A DNA stretch of 64,000 bases from the NCBI GenBank assembly GCA_934418125.1, contig CAKRWT010000003.1, forward strand, positions 91,267 through 155,266, read 5' to 3'. The position numbers and the translations under genes are program-made. Position 1 is the first letter of the stretch. The number at the start of each line of letters is the position of its first letter. Positions 36,887 to 44,410 of the stretch are shown piece by piece. Below the pieces are notes generated by a model. It saw nothing but the letters and a program-made list of their open reading frames with translations. It had not been told where the DNA came from and searched no databases. This DNA is from an uncultured Lachnospiraceae bacterium. Lineage in GTDB: Bacteria; Bacillota; Clostridia; Lachnospirales; Lachnospiraceae.

Positions 36887-38170
36887 ATGTCATACAAGAA
36901 ATTTATTCCCTGCATTTATTTATACAAAGGAAATGCCGTAAAGAGCTTTTCCGACAGCACCATTATTGACACCAATCCGGTTGCACTTGGCAGATTCTAC
37001 AGCGATAACAATGCCGATGAGTTAATCCTTTATGATTTATCCGATGGCGATGCCGAACACGAAGAAGCACTGGATATCATCAAGGCTATCTGTAATGAAG
37101 CTGAGATTCCTGTTATCGGTGCAGGTAATGTGAAGCGTATGGAAGACATTAAGAAACTTCTTTATGCCGGCTGTAAGAAAGCAGCCCTGAATTATTCCAA
37201 ACCGGGCAATATCGAGATTACCGAAGAAGTCTCCAAGAAATTCGGGAAGGAAAAAATCGTAGCCTGTGTAACGGAAACAGAGAGTATTACTCAAAACGAA
37301 GCCCTGCTGGAAGACTATGTGGAAGAAATCATTCTGGTAAAGGAAAATGGACTCAAAGAAGCCATTTCTGTATCCAGATTCCCCATGATTGCCTCCGTAC
37401 CGGATGTTTCCTTAGATAAGCTTTTGGAATTACTTGCCCATGACAATATTTCTGGTATTTCCGGTTATGCCATCAACGAAAATGCAAAAGAACTGTTGGC
37501 AATAAAATCCTTATGTCAGAACAATGGGATTCCGGTCAATACCTTTGAACCGGCTATCAAATGGGAAGAGTTCAAGTTAAATTCCGATGGTCATGTAACC
37601 GTTGTTGTACAGGACTATAAAACAGATGAAGTCCTGATGGTGGCTTACATGAATGAAGAAGCCTATAATATGACGTTAAAGACCGGTAAAATGACTTATT
37701 ACAGCAGAAGCCGCCAGGAACTTTGGCTAAAAGGAGAGACCAGTGGACATTATCAGTATGTGAAATCTTTAACTGCTGATTGCGATAAAGACACCATTCT
37801 GGCTAAAGTATCTCAGATTGGTGCTGCCTGCCACACCGGTTCACATTCCTGCTTCTTTAACGAAATTATGGCTAAGGAATATGAAGAGTCGAATCCACTC
37901 AAAGTATTTGAACAGGTTTTTGATGTGATTAAGGATCGTAAGGTACACCCTAAGGAAGGTTCTTATACCAACTACCTGTTTGATAAGGGACTTGATAAGA
38001 TTTTAAAGAAACTGGGTGAGGAGGCAACTGAGATTGTCATTGCTGCCAAGAACCCCAATGCCAATGAAGTGAAATATGAAATCTCTGATTTCCTGTATCA
38101 CATGATGGTTCTCATGGCAGAAAAAAATGTGACCTGGGAAGAGATTACAACCGAACTGGCACAGCGTTAA
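36887..38170 (+). CDS. hisI: HisIE bifunctional enzyme with an N-terminal degenerate HisA/HisF-like barrel
   Basis: A 427-residue protein with three parts. Residues 1-205 resemble a HisA/HisF (beta-alpha)8 barrel: FIPCIYLYKGNAVKSF, ADELILYDLSDGDAEH and IPVIGAGNVKRMEDIKKLLYAG. The catalytic aspartates expected at the ends of strands 1 and 5 are replaced by Y11 and about T129, so this part is probably inactive. Residues 215-325 are HisI, phosphoribosyl-AMP cyclohydrolase, with ligands D298, D300, D302, C315 and C322. Residues 340-427 are HisE, phosphoribosyl-ATP pyrophosphohydrolase, with LGEEATEIVIAAKN and ISDFLYHMMVLM. It ends the operon; hisA, hisF, hisH and hisC are not in the window. Confidence 0.9.
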   Translation: MSYKKFIPCIYLYKGNAVKSFSDSTIIDTNPVALGRFYSDNNADELILYDLSDGDAEHEEALDIIKAICNEAEIPVIGAGNVKRMEDIKKLLYAGCKKAALNYSKPGNIEITEEVSKKFGKEKIVACVTETESITQNEALLEDYVEEIILVKENGLKEAISVSRFPMIASVPDVSLDKLLELLAHDNISGISGYAINENAKELLAIKSLCQNNGIPVNTFEPAIKWEEFKLNSDGHVTVVVQDYKTDEVLMVAYMNEEAYNMTLKTGKMTYYSRSRQELWLKGETSGHYQYVKSLTADCDKDTILAKVSQIGAACHTGSHSCFFNEIMAKEYEESNPLKVFEQVFDVIKDRKVHPKEGSYTNYLFDKGLDKILKKLGEEATEIVIAAKNPNANEVKYEISDFLYHMMVLMAEKNVTWEEITTELAQR

Positions 38171-38180
38171 AGAAAAACAG

Positions 38181-38215
38181 GAACGTGCTTTCTTTGGAAG
38201 GTACGTTCTTTTTTT
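38181..38215 (+). terminator. Terminator of the his operon
   Basis: A 12-bp stem GAACGTGCTTTC / GAAGGTACGTTC (two G-T pairs) with loop TTTG, followed by seven T (38209-38215). It ends 11-45 bases after the hisIE stop. Confidence 0.88.
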
Positions 38216-38266
38216 GTCCATTCTTTCATACATTAAAACAAGCAATTCTGATAGAAAGGATAAGGT

Positions 38267-38695
38267 ATGGACACCAGAACAACTCCTTCTAATCATATTT
38301 CTCCCGAAAAGAAAATAGAGCTTGCCCAATATATCCGGGCTGAAAATGCTGATAATCGTATGCGTATCCGTCAACGGGAACAGATTCTCTATGGCACTCC
38401 CGCCACACAGACACAGCCTCTTTTATATGACGGCTGTGCCCTGGCAAGACCCGATACCGCTTCTGAAGAAGCACCAGCACAGATAGCCATGGTCAAAGGT
38501 TCCTTTAAATTTAGAATGCTCCTTGCTGTCATATTGTTCGTCGGCTTTCTCATCTGTGATACCAACAACTTACATCTCTTCCAATATAGTATGGCAGATA
38601 TTGATGACATGATTGTAGCGGATACCTTTCACCTGCAAGATGGCGGAAACAGTACTCTGGCAGACGGATTTGCCGGTTTACTTGATTTTAAATGA
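38267..38695 (+). CDS. Small single-span membrane protein of unknown function
   Basis: A 142-residue protein: a polar N-terminal region (residues 1-80, with an Arg-rich helix NRMRIRQREQILYG), one transmembrane helix (about 83-97, RMLLAVILFVGFLICD) and a short polar tail. AAAGGATAAGG precedes the ATG. No domain is recognised. The promoter of the next gene starts within its last codons, so the two may be expressed separately. Confidence 0.7.
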   Translation: MDTRTTPSNHISPEKKIELAQYIRAENADNRMRIRQREQILYGTPATQTQPLLYDGCALARPDTASEEAPAQIAMVKGSFKFRMLLAVILFVGFLICDTNNLHLFQYSMADIDDMIVADTFHLQDGGNSTLADGFAGLLDFK

Positions 38696-38710
38696 TAAAT
38701 CCGCTATACT
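38682..38710 (+). promoter_or_regulatory. Probable promoter of the radical SAM / DUF2344 / RNase G unit
   Basis: TTGATT at 38682-38687, a 17-base spacer and TATACT at 38705-38710. An inverted repeat GAATGAG (38711-38717) / CTCATTC (38729-38735) spans the expected start near 38717. It could be an operator or a 5' mRNA hairpin. Confidence 0.55.
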
Positions 38711-38757
38711 GAATGAGCATTTTGATTACTCATTCTCGAAAAGAAAGGTTTCATTAC

Positions 38758-40623
38758 ATGAGAAAGCTGGCGTTAAGTGACGACATTTTAATGCAGGTGG
38801 AAAAGCCTGCCCGATATATCGGCAACGAAGTGAATTCCGTTGTAAAGGACAAAAACGAAGTTTCTGTCCGTTTTGCTATGTGCTTCCCGGATGTTTACGA
38901 AATCGGCATGTCCCATCTGGGCATCCAGATTTTATACAGTATGTTTAACTCCTGGAAGGATGTCTGGTGTGAGAGAGTCTATTCTCCCTGGACTGATTTG
39001 GATAAGATTATGAGACAACAGCACATTCCACTGTTTGGACTGGAATCCCAGGAACCGGTAAAGGATATGGACTTTCTCGGCATTACCATTCAGTATGAAA
39101 TGTGCTATACCAATATTTTACAGGTACTTGATTTGGCACAGATTCCGCTGCTTTCCAAAGACCGTGGAGAAGATATGCCCATTGTCATCGGCGGGGGACC
39201 CTGCAGCTATAACCCGGAACCGATTGCCGATTTCTTCGATTTATTCTATATCGGAGAAGGAGAGACACAGTACCGTCCTCTGTTAGACTGGTATTTGGAA
39301 AATAAGAAAAATGGCGGTTCCCGTTCCGATTTTCTGAAAGGGGCTTCCCAGATTCCGGGTATCTACGTTCCCGGCTTTTATGAAGAAGTCTACAACGAAG
39401 ATGGCACCATAAAAGAACGGAAAAAGCTTTACGAAAAGGCACCAGACACGATTTTAAAGGAAATTGTCATGGACGTGACCGATACCCATTATCCTATGAA
39501 GCCGGTGGTTCCTTTTATCAAGGTAACCCAGGACCGAGTCGTACTGGAAATCCAGCGCGGCTGTATCCGTGGCTGCCGTTTCTGCCAGGCAGGACAGCTT
39601 TACCGTCCGGTCAGGGAACGGGACGTGGATAAATTAAAAGAATATGCCGTAGAAATGCTGCACAATACCGGACATGAAGAGATTTCCCTAAGTTCCCTAA
39701 GTTCCAGTGATTATTCCAAGTTAGATGAACTGCTGGATTTTCTGATTGAAGACTGTGACCAAAAACATATCAATATTTCCCTGCCATCTTTGCGAATTGA
39801 TGCCTTTTCCCTGGATGTCATGAGTAAGGTACAGGATGTAAAAAAGAGCAGTCTTACCTTTGCCCCAGAAGCAGGAAGTCAGAGACTGCGTGATGTTATC
39901 AACAAAGGATTGACCGAAGAAGTCATTTTAAAAGGTGCAGCTCTTGCCTTTGAAGGTGGCTGGACCAGGGTAAAATTATACTTTATGTTGGGATTACCTA
40001 CCGAGACGGAAGACGATATTAAGGGCATCGGCGATTTATCCAATAAAATTGCCGCTACCTTCTTTGATACCGTACCAAAGGACAAGCGTGTCAATGGTAA
40101 GGTACAGATTGTTACCAGTACCTCTTTCTTTATTCCCAAGCCTTTTACCCCCTTCCAGTGGGCACCGATGTGTACCAAGGAACAGTTTATCGACAAGGCT
40201 TATCAGACCAAGAAGGGCATCATGGAGCAGCTTAACCAGAAGAGTATTAAATATAACTGGCACGAGGCAGATGTCAGCGTGTTGGAAGGTGTTTTTGCCA
40301 GAGGTGACCGCCGGGTAGCCAAAGCCATTCTGACTGCTTATGAACAGGGCTGCCTGTTTGATTCCTGGAGTGAATACTTCCACAATGATATATGGTTACA
40401 GTCTTTTGCCGACTGTGGTCTGGATATCAATTTTTATACAACCAGAGAACGTGCAGATGATGAAATCTTCCCATGGGATTTCTTAGACTGTGGTGTTACC
40501 CGTGACTTCTTGCTGCGGGAATGGAAAAAAGCACAGGCAGAAACCGTTTCCCCAAACTGTAGAAGTCAGTGTCAGGGATGCGGTGCCAGACGCTTCGGCG
40601 GCGGTGTCTGCTTTGAATCCTAA
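38758..40623 (+). CDS. TIGR03960-type radical SAM protein with B12-binding-like N-terminal domain
   Basis: About 621 residues. ATG 38758 (GAAAGG 9 bases upstream) is preferred over an unsupported upstream start. The N-terminal third has the Rossmann-like fold of this family (FAMCFPDVYEIGMSHLGIQILY). The radical SAM motif QRGCIRGCRFCQAGQLYRP has C269, C273 and C276. The C-terminal end has a further cluster, SPNCRSQCQGCGARRFGGG, with several cysteines that could bind a second iron-sulfur cluster. The reaction is unknown. It is linked with the DUF2344 gene and RNase E/G in many Bacillota, suggesting an RNA-related role (inference). Confidence 0.9.
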   Translation: MRKLALSDDILMQVEKPARYIGNEVNSVVKDKNEVSVRFAMCFPDVYEIGMSHLGIQILYSMFNSWKDVWCERVYSPWTDLDKIMRQQHIPLFGLESQEPVKDMDFLGITIQYEMCYTNILQVLDLAQIPLLSKDRGEDMPIVIGGGPCSYNPEPIADFFDLFYIGEGETQYRPLLDWYLENKKNGGSRSDFLKGASQIPGIYVPGFYEEVYNEDGTIKERKKLYEKAPDTILKEIVMDVTDTHYPMKPVVPFIKVTQDRVVLEIQRGCIRGCRFCQAGQLYRPVRERDVDKLKEYAVEMLHNTGHEEISLSSLSSSDYSKLDELLDFLIEDCDQKHINISLPSLRIDAFSLDVMSKVQDVKKSSLTFAPEAGSQRLRDVINKGLTEEVILKGAALAFEGGWTRVKLYFMLGLPTETEDDIKGIGDLSNKIAATFFDTVPKDKRVNGKVQIVTSTSFFIPKPFTPFQWAPMCTKEQFIDKAYQTKKGIMEQLNQKSIKYNWHEADVSVLEGVFARGDRRVAKAILTAYEQGCLFDSWSEYFHNDIWLQSFADCGLDINFYTTRERADDEIFPWDFLDCGVTRDFLLREWKKAQAETVSPNCRSQCQGCGARRFGGGVCFES

Positions 40624-40649
40624 TGAACAGGGGAATGGAGCAAACAACT

Positions 40650-41396
40650 ATGAAAATCAGAATTAAATTTGCCAAATACGGAACTATGAAATTTATCGGT
40701 CATCTGGATATGATGCGCTTTTTCCAGAAAGCCATCCGCCGTGCCAACATTGATATCCGTTATTCCGAAGGCTTCAGCCCTCATCAGATTATGTCCTTTG
40801 CCGCCCCGCTGGGCGTAGGCATTGAAAGTCAGGGCGAATATCTGGATATCGAAGTCAATTCCCTTACCACCACAGAGGATATGAAGAACCGGTTAAACCA
40901 CGCCATGGTGGAAGGCGTAGAAGTACTGGCAGTCTGTATCTTACCGGACACGGTCAAAAATGCCATGGCAAGTGTAGCCGCTGCTTCCTATCAGCTTCAT
41001 AAAAAGGAAGGCTCCTTTGCGATTGCTGATTTAGATAAGAAACTTTCTGCTTTCTATGCCCAGGAACACATTCCTTACACCAAGGAAACCAAGAAAAGTG
41101 TCCTGGAACTGGACTTAAAACAGGGTATTTATTCCCTGGAAGCCTGTGAAGTAACCGTTCCGTTCTATGAAGGGGCAGCAAAACGTACCACCCAGGCTAT
41201 CCGCATGATGGTAGATGCCAGCAGCAGCGGCAACATTAAACCGACCATGGTATTTGAGAAATTCTGTGAGTTTGCAGGATTGGAGATTCCAGCCTCTGCA
41301 TACCAGGTAACCCGTCTGGATACCTATACCGATATTGCAACAGGCGACGAGCCGCATCACTTCGTACCATTGGAGGCAGTGGGAACTGCAAAATAA
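40650..41396 (+). CDS. TIGR03936 / DUF2344 protein, partner of the upstream radical SAM protein
   Basis: About 248 residues. ATG 40650 is chosen: it gives the family start MKIRIKFAKYGTMKFIGHLD and has GGAG 9 bases upstream; ATG 40623 overlaps the preceding stop and has no site. RRANIDIRYSEGFSPHQIMSFAAPLGVG is the conserved core. In some bacteria this domain is fused to the C-terminus of the radical SAM protein; here it is a separate, directly adjacent gene, which supports a functional pair. The biochemical role is not known. Confidence 0.88.
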   Translation: MKIRIKFAKYGTMKFIGHLDMMRFFQKAIRRANIDIRYSEGFSPHQIMSFAAPLGVGIESQGEYLDIEVNSLTTTEDMKNRLNHAMVEGVEVLAVCILPDTVKNAMASVAAASYQLHKKEGSFAIADLDKKLSAFYAQEHIPYTKETKKSVLELDLKQGIYSLEACEVTVPFYEGAAKRTTQAIRMMVDASSSGNIKPTMVFEKFCEFAGLEIPASAYQVTRLDTYTDIATGDEPHHFVPLEAVGTAK

Positions 41397-41435
41397 ACTT
41401 TACACTGGAATCGTTCACATAGAAGGGGTGAAACT

Positions 41436-42623
41436 ATGGCAGCAACCGGTAAAATTCTTATTCTGAAACTGTATCATAAAATATTGTCCATATTGCTTGC
41501 AGACAATCAGATATTATCCATTCATGCCCAGAAAGAAGTGCCCCATGCTATCGGTAACATTTATGTGGGACGGGTGCAGAATATTTCCCTGAATATCGGA
41601 GCCGCATTTGTAGATTTGGGAGAGGGGTATCTTACTTTTCTTCCCTTATCGGAAGCCCGCTATGCCCACATTACCAACCGGAAATCGGACGGCACCATCA
41701 AGTGTGGGGATGAGCTGCTCGTACAGATTGTAAAAGAACCCATGAAAACCAAGGTTGCCGGTGTAACCACCAAGATTTCCCTATCCGGAAACTACGCCGT
41801 AGTCGGCATCCAGGATAAAAAGACCCCGGCTATCCAGGTTTCTTCCAAAATCAGCAAAGCAAAACAAAATCACTTCCGTGATATTGAAGTATTACAGCCT
41901 CTGGCGCAGAAATATAGCTTAATTGTAAGAACCAATGCCAGTCAGTTAGAAACAGATGACGCCCTGATTGCAGAAGCGACAGACCTGGCAGACCAGTTAC
42001 ATCACATTCTTGACATTGCGGACAAACGCACCTGTTACAGTTGTCTGCATCATGCCTGTCCGGATTTCCTTCATTTTATCCAGAATATTTACCTCACCGA
42101 ATACGATGAAGTCATTACCGACTTACCGGAAGTGTATATGGTTCTGGAAAAAGAAATGAGACAGATGGATATTCCCCTACGGCTTTATCAGGACAAACTG
42201 TTACCTTTATATAAACTCTATGCAATCGAAAACCGGATTCAGGAACTGCTTGGCAAAAAAGTCTGGTTAAAGTCCGGCGGCTATCTGATTATTGAACCCA
42301 CAGAAGCCTTAATTTCCATTGATGTAAATTCCGGGAAATGCGAGACCGGTAAGAATAAAGAAGAGACGTTTTTCAAAATCAATAAAGAAGCCGCACAGAT
42401 GATTGCCATTCATTTACGGGCAAGAAACCTGTCCGGTATGATTCTGGTGGATTTCATCAACCTGAACAGTAAGGCTCACGAAACAGAACTGATGGAATAT
42501 ATGCGCAGTCTGCTAAAACGGGATAATGTAACCTCCAATGTGGTAGACATGACCGGTCTTGGTCTGATGGAACTGACCCGTAAGAAAATCAGTCCCTGCT
42601 TTGCAGAACAGTTAAAATCATAG
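41436..42623 (+). CDS. rng: Ribonuclease E/G family protein
   Basis: A 395-residue RNase G-like endonuclease. The N-terminal S1-like region has GNIYVGRVQNISLNIGAAFVDLG and LPLSEA. The DNase I-like catalytic core carries the metal aspartates in LISIDVNSGKC and LVDFINLNSK, and MTRLGL-like MTGLGLMELTRKK is near the end. A CxxC zinc-link (in RTCYSCLHH) is also visible. It processes or degrades RNA. In this block it may act in rRNA or leader processing with the ribosomal genes downstream (inference). AAGGGGTG precedes the ATG. Confidence 0.9.
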   Translation: MAATGKILILKLYHKILSILLADNQILSIHAQKEVPHAIGNIYVGRVQNISLNIGAAFVDLGEGYLTFLPLSEARYAHITNRKSDGTIKCGDELLVQIVKEPMKTKVAGVTTKISLSGNYAVVGIQDKKTPAIQVSSKISKAKQNHFRDIEVLQPLAQKYSLIVRTNASQLETDDALIAEATDLADQLHHILDIADKRTCYSCLHHACPDFLHFIQNIYLTEYDEVITDLPEVYMVLEKEMRQMDIPLRLYQDKLLPLYKLYAIENRIQELLGKKVWLKSGGYLIIEPTEALISIDVNSGKCETGKNKEETFFKINKEAAQMIAIHLRARNLSGMILVDFINLNSKAHETELMEYMRSLLKRDNVTSNVVDMTGLGLMELTRKKISPCFAEQLKS

Positions 42624-42639
42624 GAAAGGATTTCTATAT

Positions 42640-43191
42640 ATGAAATTTTTGGAAATGAAAAAAGTAAAAGACGGCCGTTATCTGAAAAACTACGAACTGA
42701 CCTACTTAAACAAAGCCGGCAGGGAGAAGAAATATGAAATCGTCAGCCGTCATGAAATTCCTTCTGCAGATTCCCTGGGAAAACGAGTTAGTGGTGTTTC
42801 CATTGTCGCCTACTGCAACGATAAAATGCTTTTATTGCGGGAATTCCGGATGGGAGTCAACCGGATCATCTATAATCTCTGTGCCGGTATGCTCAACGAA
42901 GGGGAATCCATCGAAGAATGCATCAGCAGGGAACTGTATGAAGAAACCGGTCTTGCGGTAAGTAAAATCCATCATATTTTACCACCCTCCTTTGCCGCCG
43001 TGGCTTTTTCCGATATAAAGACACAGATTGCCTTCGTGGAAGCTGCGGGCGCGTTTGAGGATAACACGTCAGACAATGAACAGATTGAAGCCCGTTTCTA
43101 TTCCCGGGAAGAAGTAAGGGAGCTTCTCGAAACAGAAGAGTTCAGTTCCAGGGCACAGATGGCTGCTTACTTTTTTGTCCAGAAATCTTAA
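42640..43191 (+). CDS. NUDIX hydrolase (ADP-ribose pyrophosphatase-like)
   Basis: A 183-residue protein with a complete Nudix box GMLNEGESIEECISRELYEETGL (GX5EX7REUXEEXGU, at about residues 87-109). The N-terminal strand-rich region and length resemble ADP-ribose or nucleoside-diphosphate-sugar pyrophosphatases. The exact substrate is uncertain. It starts 16 bases after the RNase gene, with AAAGGA upstream of the ATG, and precedes the promoter of the ribosomal block. Confidence 0.88.
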   Translation: MKFLEMKKVKDGRYLKNYELTYLNKAGREKKYEIVSRHEIPSADSLGKRVSGVSIVAYCNDKMLLLREFRMGVNRIIYNLCAGMLNEGESIEECISRELYEETGLAVSKIHHILPPSFAAVAFSDIKTQIAFVEAAGAFEDNTSDNEQIEARFYSREEVRELLETEEFSSRAQMAAYFFVQKS

Positions 43192-43199
43192 AATATATA

Positions 43200-43228
43200 T
43201 TGACAAACAGTGGGAAACCCCTTATGAT
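43200..43228 (+). promoter_or_regulatory. Promoter of rplU-prp-rpmA
   Basis: A perfect TTGACA at 43200-43205, a 17-base spacer and TATGAT at 43223-43228. The predicted start near 43235 leaves about 90 bases of leader before rplU. Confidence 0.8.
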
Positions 43229-43234
43229 ATATGA

Positions 43235-43324
43235 GTATGCCGCTTAGTGAGGTAAAAGTATGTCTTCAGACATCACCGAAGCTAGCGAGTAAATGAATTT
43301 CGATTCATGAATAGGAGGTGCCAT
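43235..43324 (+). ncRNA. Probable L21 leader (ribosomal protein autoregulatory RNA)
   Basis: The rplU leader contains hairpin ATGTC-TTCA-GACAT at 43260-43273 and a second, ATGAAT-TTCG-ATTCAT, at 43293-43308, capped by a UUCG tetraloop and ending 5 bases before the ribosome site AGGAGGTG. A structured leader before rplU-prp-rpmA is known in Bacillota as the L21 leader. I recognise it by position and hairpins, not by a covariance-model match. Confidence 0.5.
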
Positions 43325-43630
43325 ATGTACGCAATTATTGCAACAGGTGGAAAGCAGTACAAAGTATCTGAAGGAGATGTCATTAAAGTTGAGAAACTTG
43401 ACGTTGAAGTAGGTGCTTCTGTAACATTTGACCAGGTTATAGCTGTTAGCGATAAAGAGCTTAAGGTTGCTGCTGATGTTCAGAACGCAACTGTAACAGG
43501 AACTGTTATGGATCAGGGTAAAGCTCGTAAAGTTATCGTTTACAAATACAAGAGAAAATCCGGCTATCACAAGAAAAATGGTCATAGACAAGCATACACA
43601 CAGATTAAAATCGACAAAATCAATGCTTAA
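43325..43630 (+). CDS. rplU: 50S ribosomal protein L21
   Basis: A 101-residue protein, the usual length. MYAIIATGGKQYKVSEGD at the start and KYKRKSGYHKKNGHRQAYTQIKI at the end are bL21 signatures. It binds 23S rRNA in the large subunit. ATG 43325 is chosen because AGGAGGTG lies just upstream; ATG 43307 lies in the leader hairpin. It is followed by the protease Prp and L27. Confidence 0.97.
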   Translation: MYAIIATGGKQYKVSEGDVIKVEKLDVEVGASVTFDQVIAVSDKELKVAADVQNATVTGTVMDQGKARKVIVYKYKRKSGYHKKNGHRQAYTQIKIDKINA

Positions 43631-43672
43631 TATTTTATTACTAAGCATTTGTGTTATGCAAAGAGGTGTGAG

Positions 43673-44005
43673 ATGACAAAAATCACATTTCATAAAACAA
43701 AGGCAGGAGAATACAGAGGATTTACCTGTAAAGGGCATGCTGGTTATGCAGATTATGGACAGGATATTGTATGTGCTTCCATTTCCGTACTGGTTATCAA
43801 CACCATTAACGCTCTGGATGAAATTACGAATGAGCCGATGGATGTTACAGCCGAGGAAGATACCGGCACGATAACATGTTCCTTTTCCAGTAATTCCTTG
43901 AAGGAGACTTCCAAAGTACTTCTTGATTCCCTTGTACTTGGACTTAGCCATATTGAGAAACAGTATGGAAAGAAACATTGTAAATTGACATTTGAGGAGG
44001 TGTAA
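43673..44005 (+). CDS. prp: Ribosomal-processing cysteine protease Prp
   Basis: A 110-residue protein, formerly YsxB. ATG 43673 is preceded by GAGGTG. The catalytic pair H22 and C34 lies in [18 protein letters not shown], the same spacing as in S. aureus Prp. Prp removes the N-terminal extension of L27 in Bacillota (family knowledge). The next gene encodes an L27 with exactly such an extension, so the enzyme and its substrate are adjacent. Confidence 0.95.
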   Translation: MTKITFHKTKAGEYRGFTCKGHAGYADYGQDIVCASISVLVINTINALDEITNEPMDVTAEEDTGTITCSFSSNSLKETSKVLLDSLVLGLSHIEKQYGKKHCKLTFEEV

Positions 44006-44009
44006 TACC

Positions 44010-44297
44010 ATGTTAAATATGAACCTTCAATTTTTTGCACATAAGAAAGGTGTTGGTTCTACTAAGAACGGTAGAGATTCCGAATCCAAGAGATTAGGTG
44101 CAAAGAGAGCTGACGGACAATTCGTTAAAGCAGGAAACATTTTATACAGACAGCGTGGAACAAAGATTCATCCAGGTATCAATGTAGGTATTGGTGGAGA
44201 TGATACATTGTTCGCATTAGTTGATGGTGTACTTCGCTTTGAAAGAAAAGGCAGAGACAAGAAGCAGGCTTCTGTATACCCTGTAGAAGAGAAATAA
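44010..44297 (+). CDS. rpmA: 50S ribosomal protein L27 with Prp-cleaved N-terminal extension
   Basis: A 95-residue protein. It begins [14 protein letters not shown], so the extension MLNMNLQFF is predicted to be cut between F9 and A10 by Prp. The rest ([31 protein letters not shown]) is typical bL27, whose N-terminus reaches the peptidyl transferase centre. GAGGAGGTG precedes the ATG. A strong terminator follows 11 bases after the stop. Confidence 0.97.
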   Translation: MLNMNLQFFAHKKGVGSTKNGRDSESKRLGAKRADGQFVKAGNILYRQRGTKIHPGINVGIGGDDTLFALVDGVLRFERKGRDKKQASVYPVEEK

Positions 44298-44307
44298 TGA
44301 ATGAATC

Positions 44308-44342
44308 GGGCTTCGAACATGTAGATGTTTGAAGCCCTTTTT
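44308..44342 (+). terminator. Terminator after rpmA
   Basis: A 13-bp stem GGGCTTCGAACAT / ATGTTTGAAGCCC (one G-T pair) with loop GTAG (44321-44324) and a TTTTT run at 44338-44342. It separates the ribosomal genes from obgE. Confidence 0.9.
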
Positions 44343-44410
44343 GAAGTTGAAAAGCAATGATACTGTAACCTGAAAACAAGGCATTGATATAGAAGAAGTA
44401 GGTGATACCC

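Noticed and set aside
39696..39716. Short direct repeat TTCCCTAAGTTCCCTAAGTT within the radical SAM gene
   Set aside because: It only encodes a local SLSSLSS stretch in a conserved position of the protein; there is no sign of a mobile or regulatory repeat.
43244..44011. A 255-codon open frame on the minus strand across rplU, prp and rpmA
   Set aside because: It is antisense to three certain ribosomal-block genes, has a cysteine- and phenylalanine-rich improbable composition and no ribosome site; a shadow frame.
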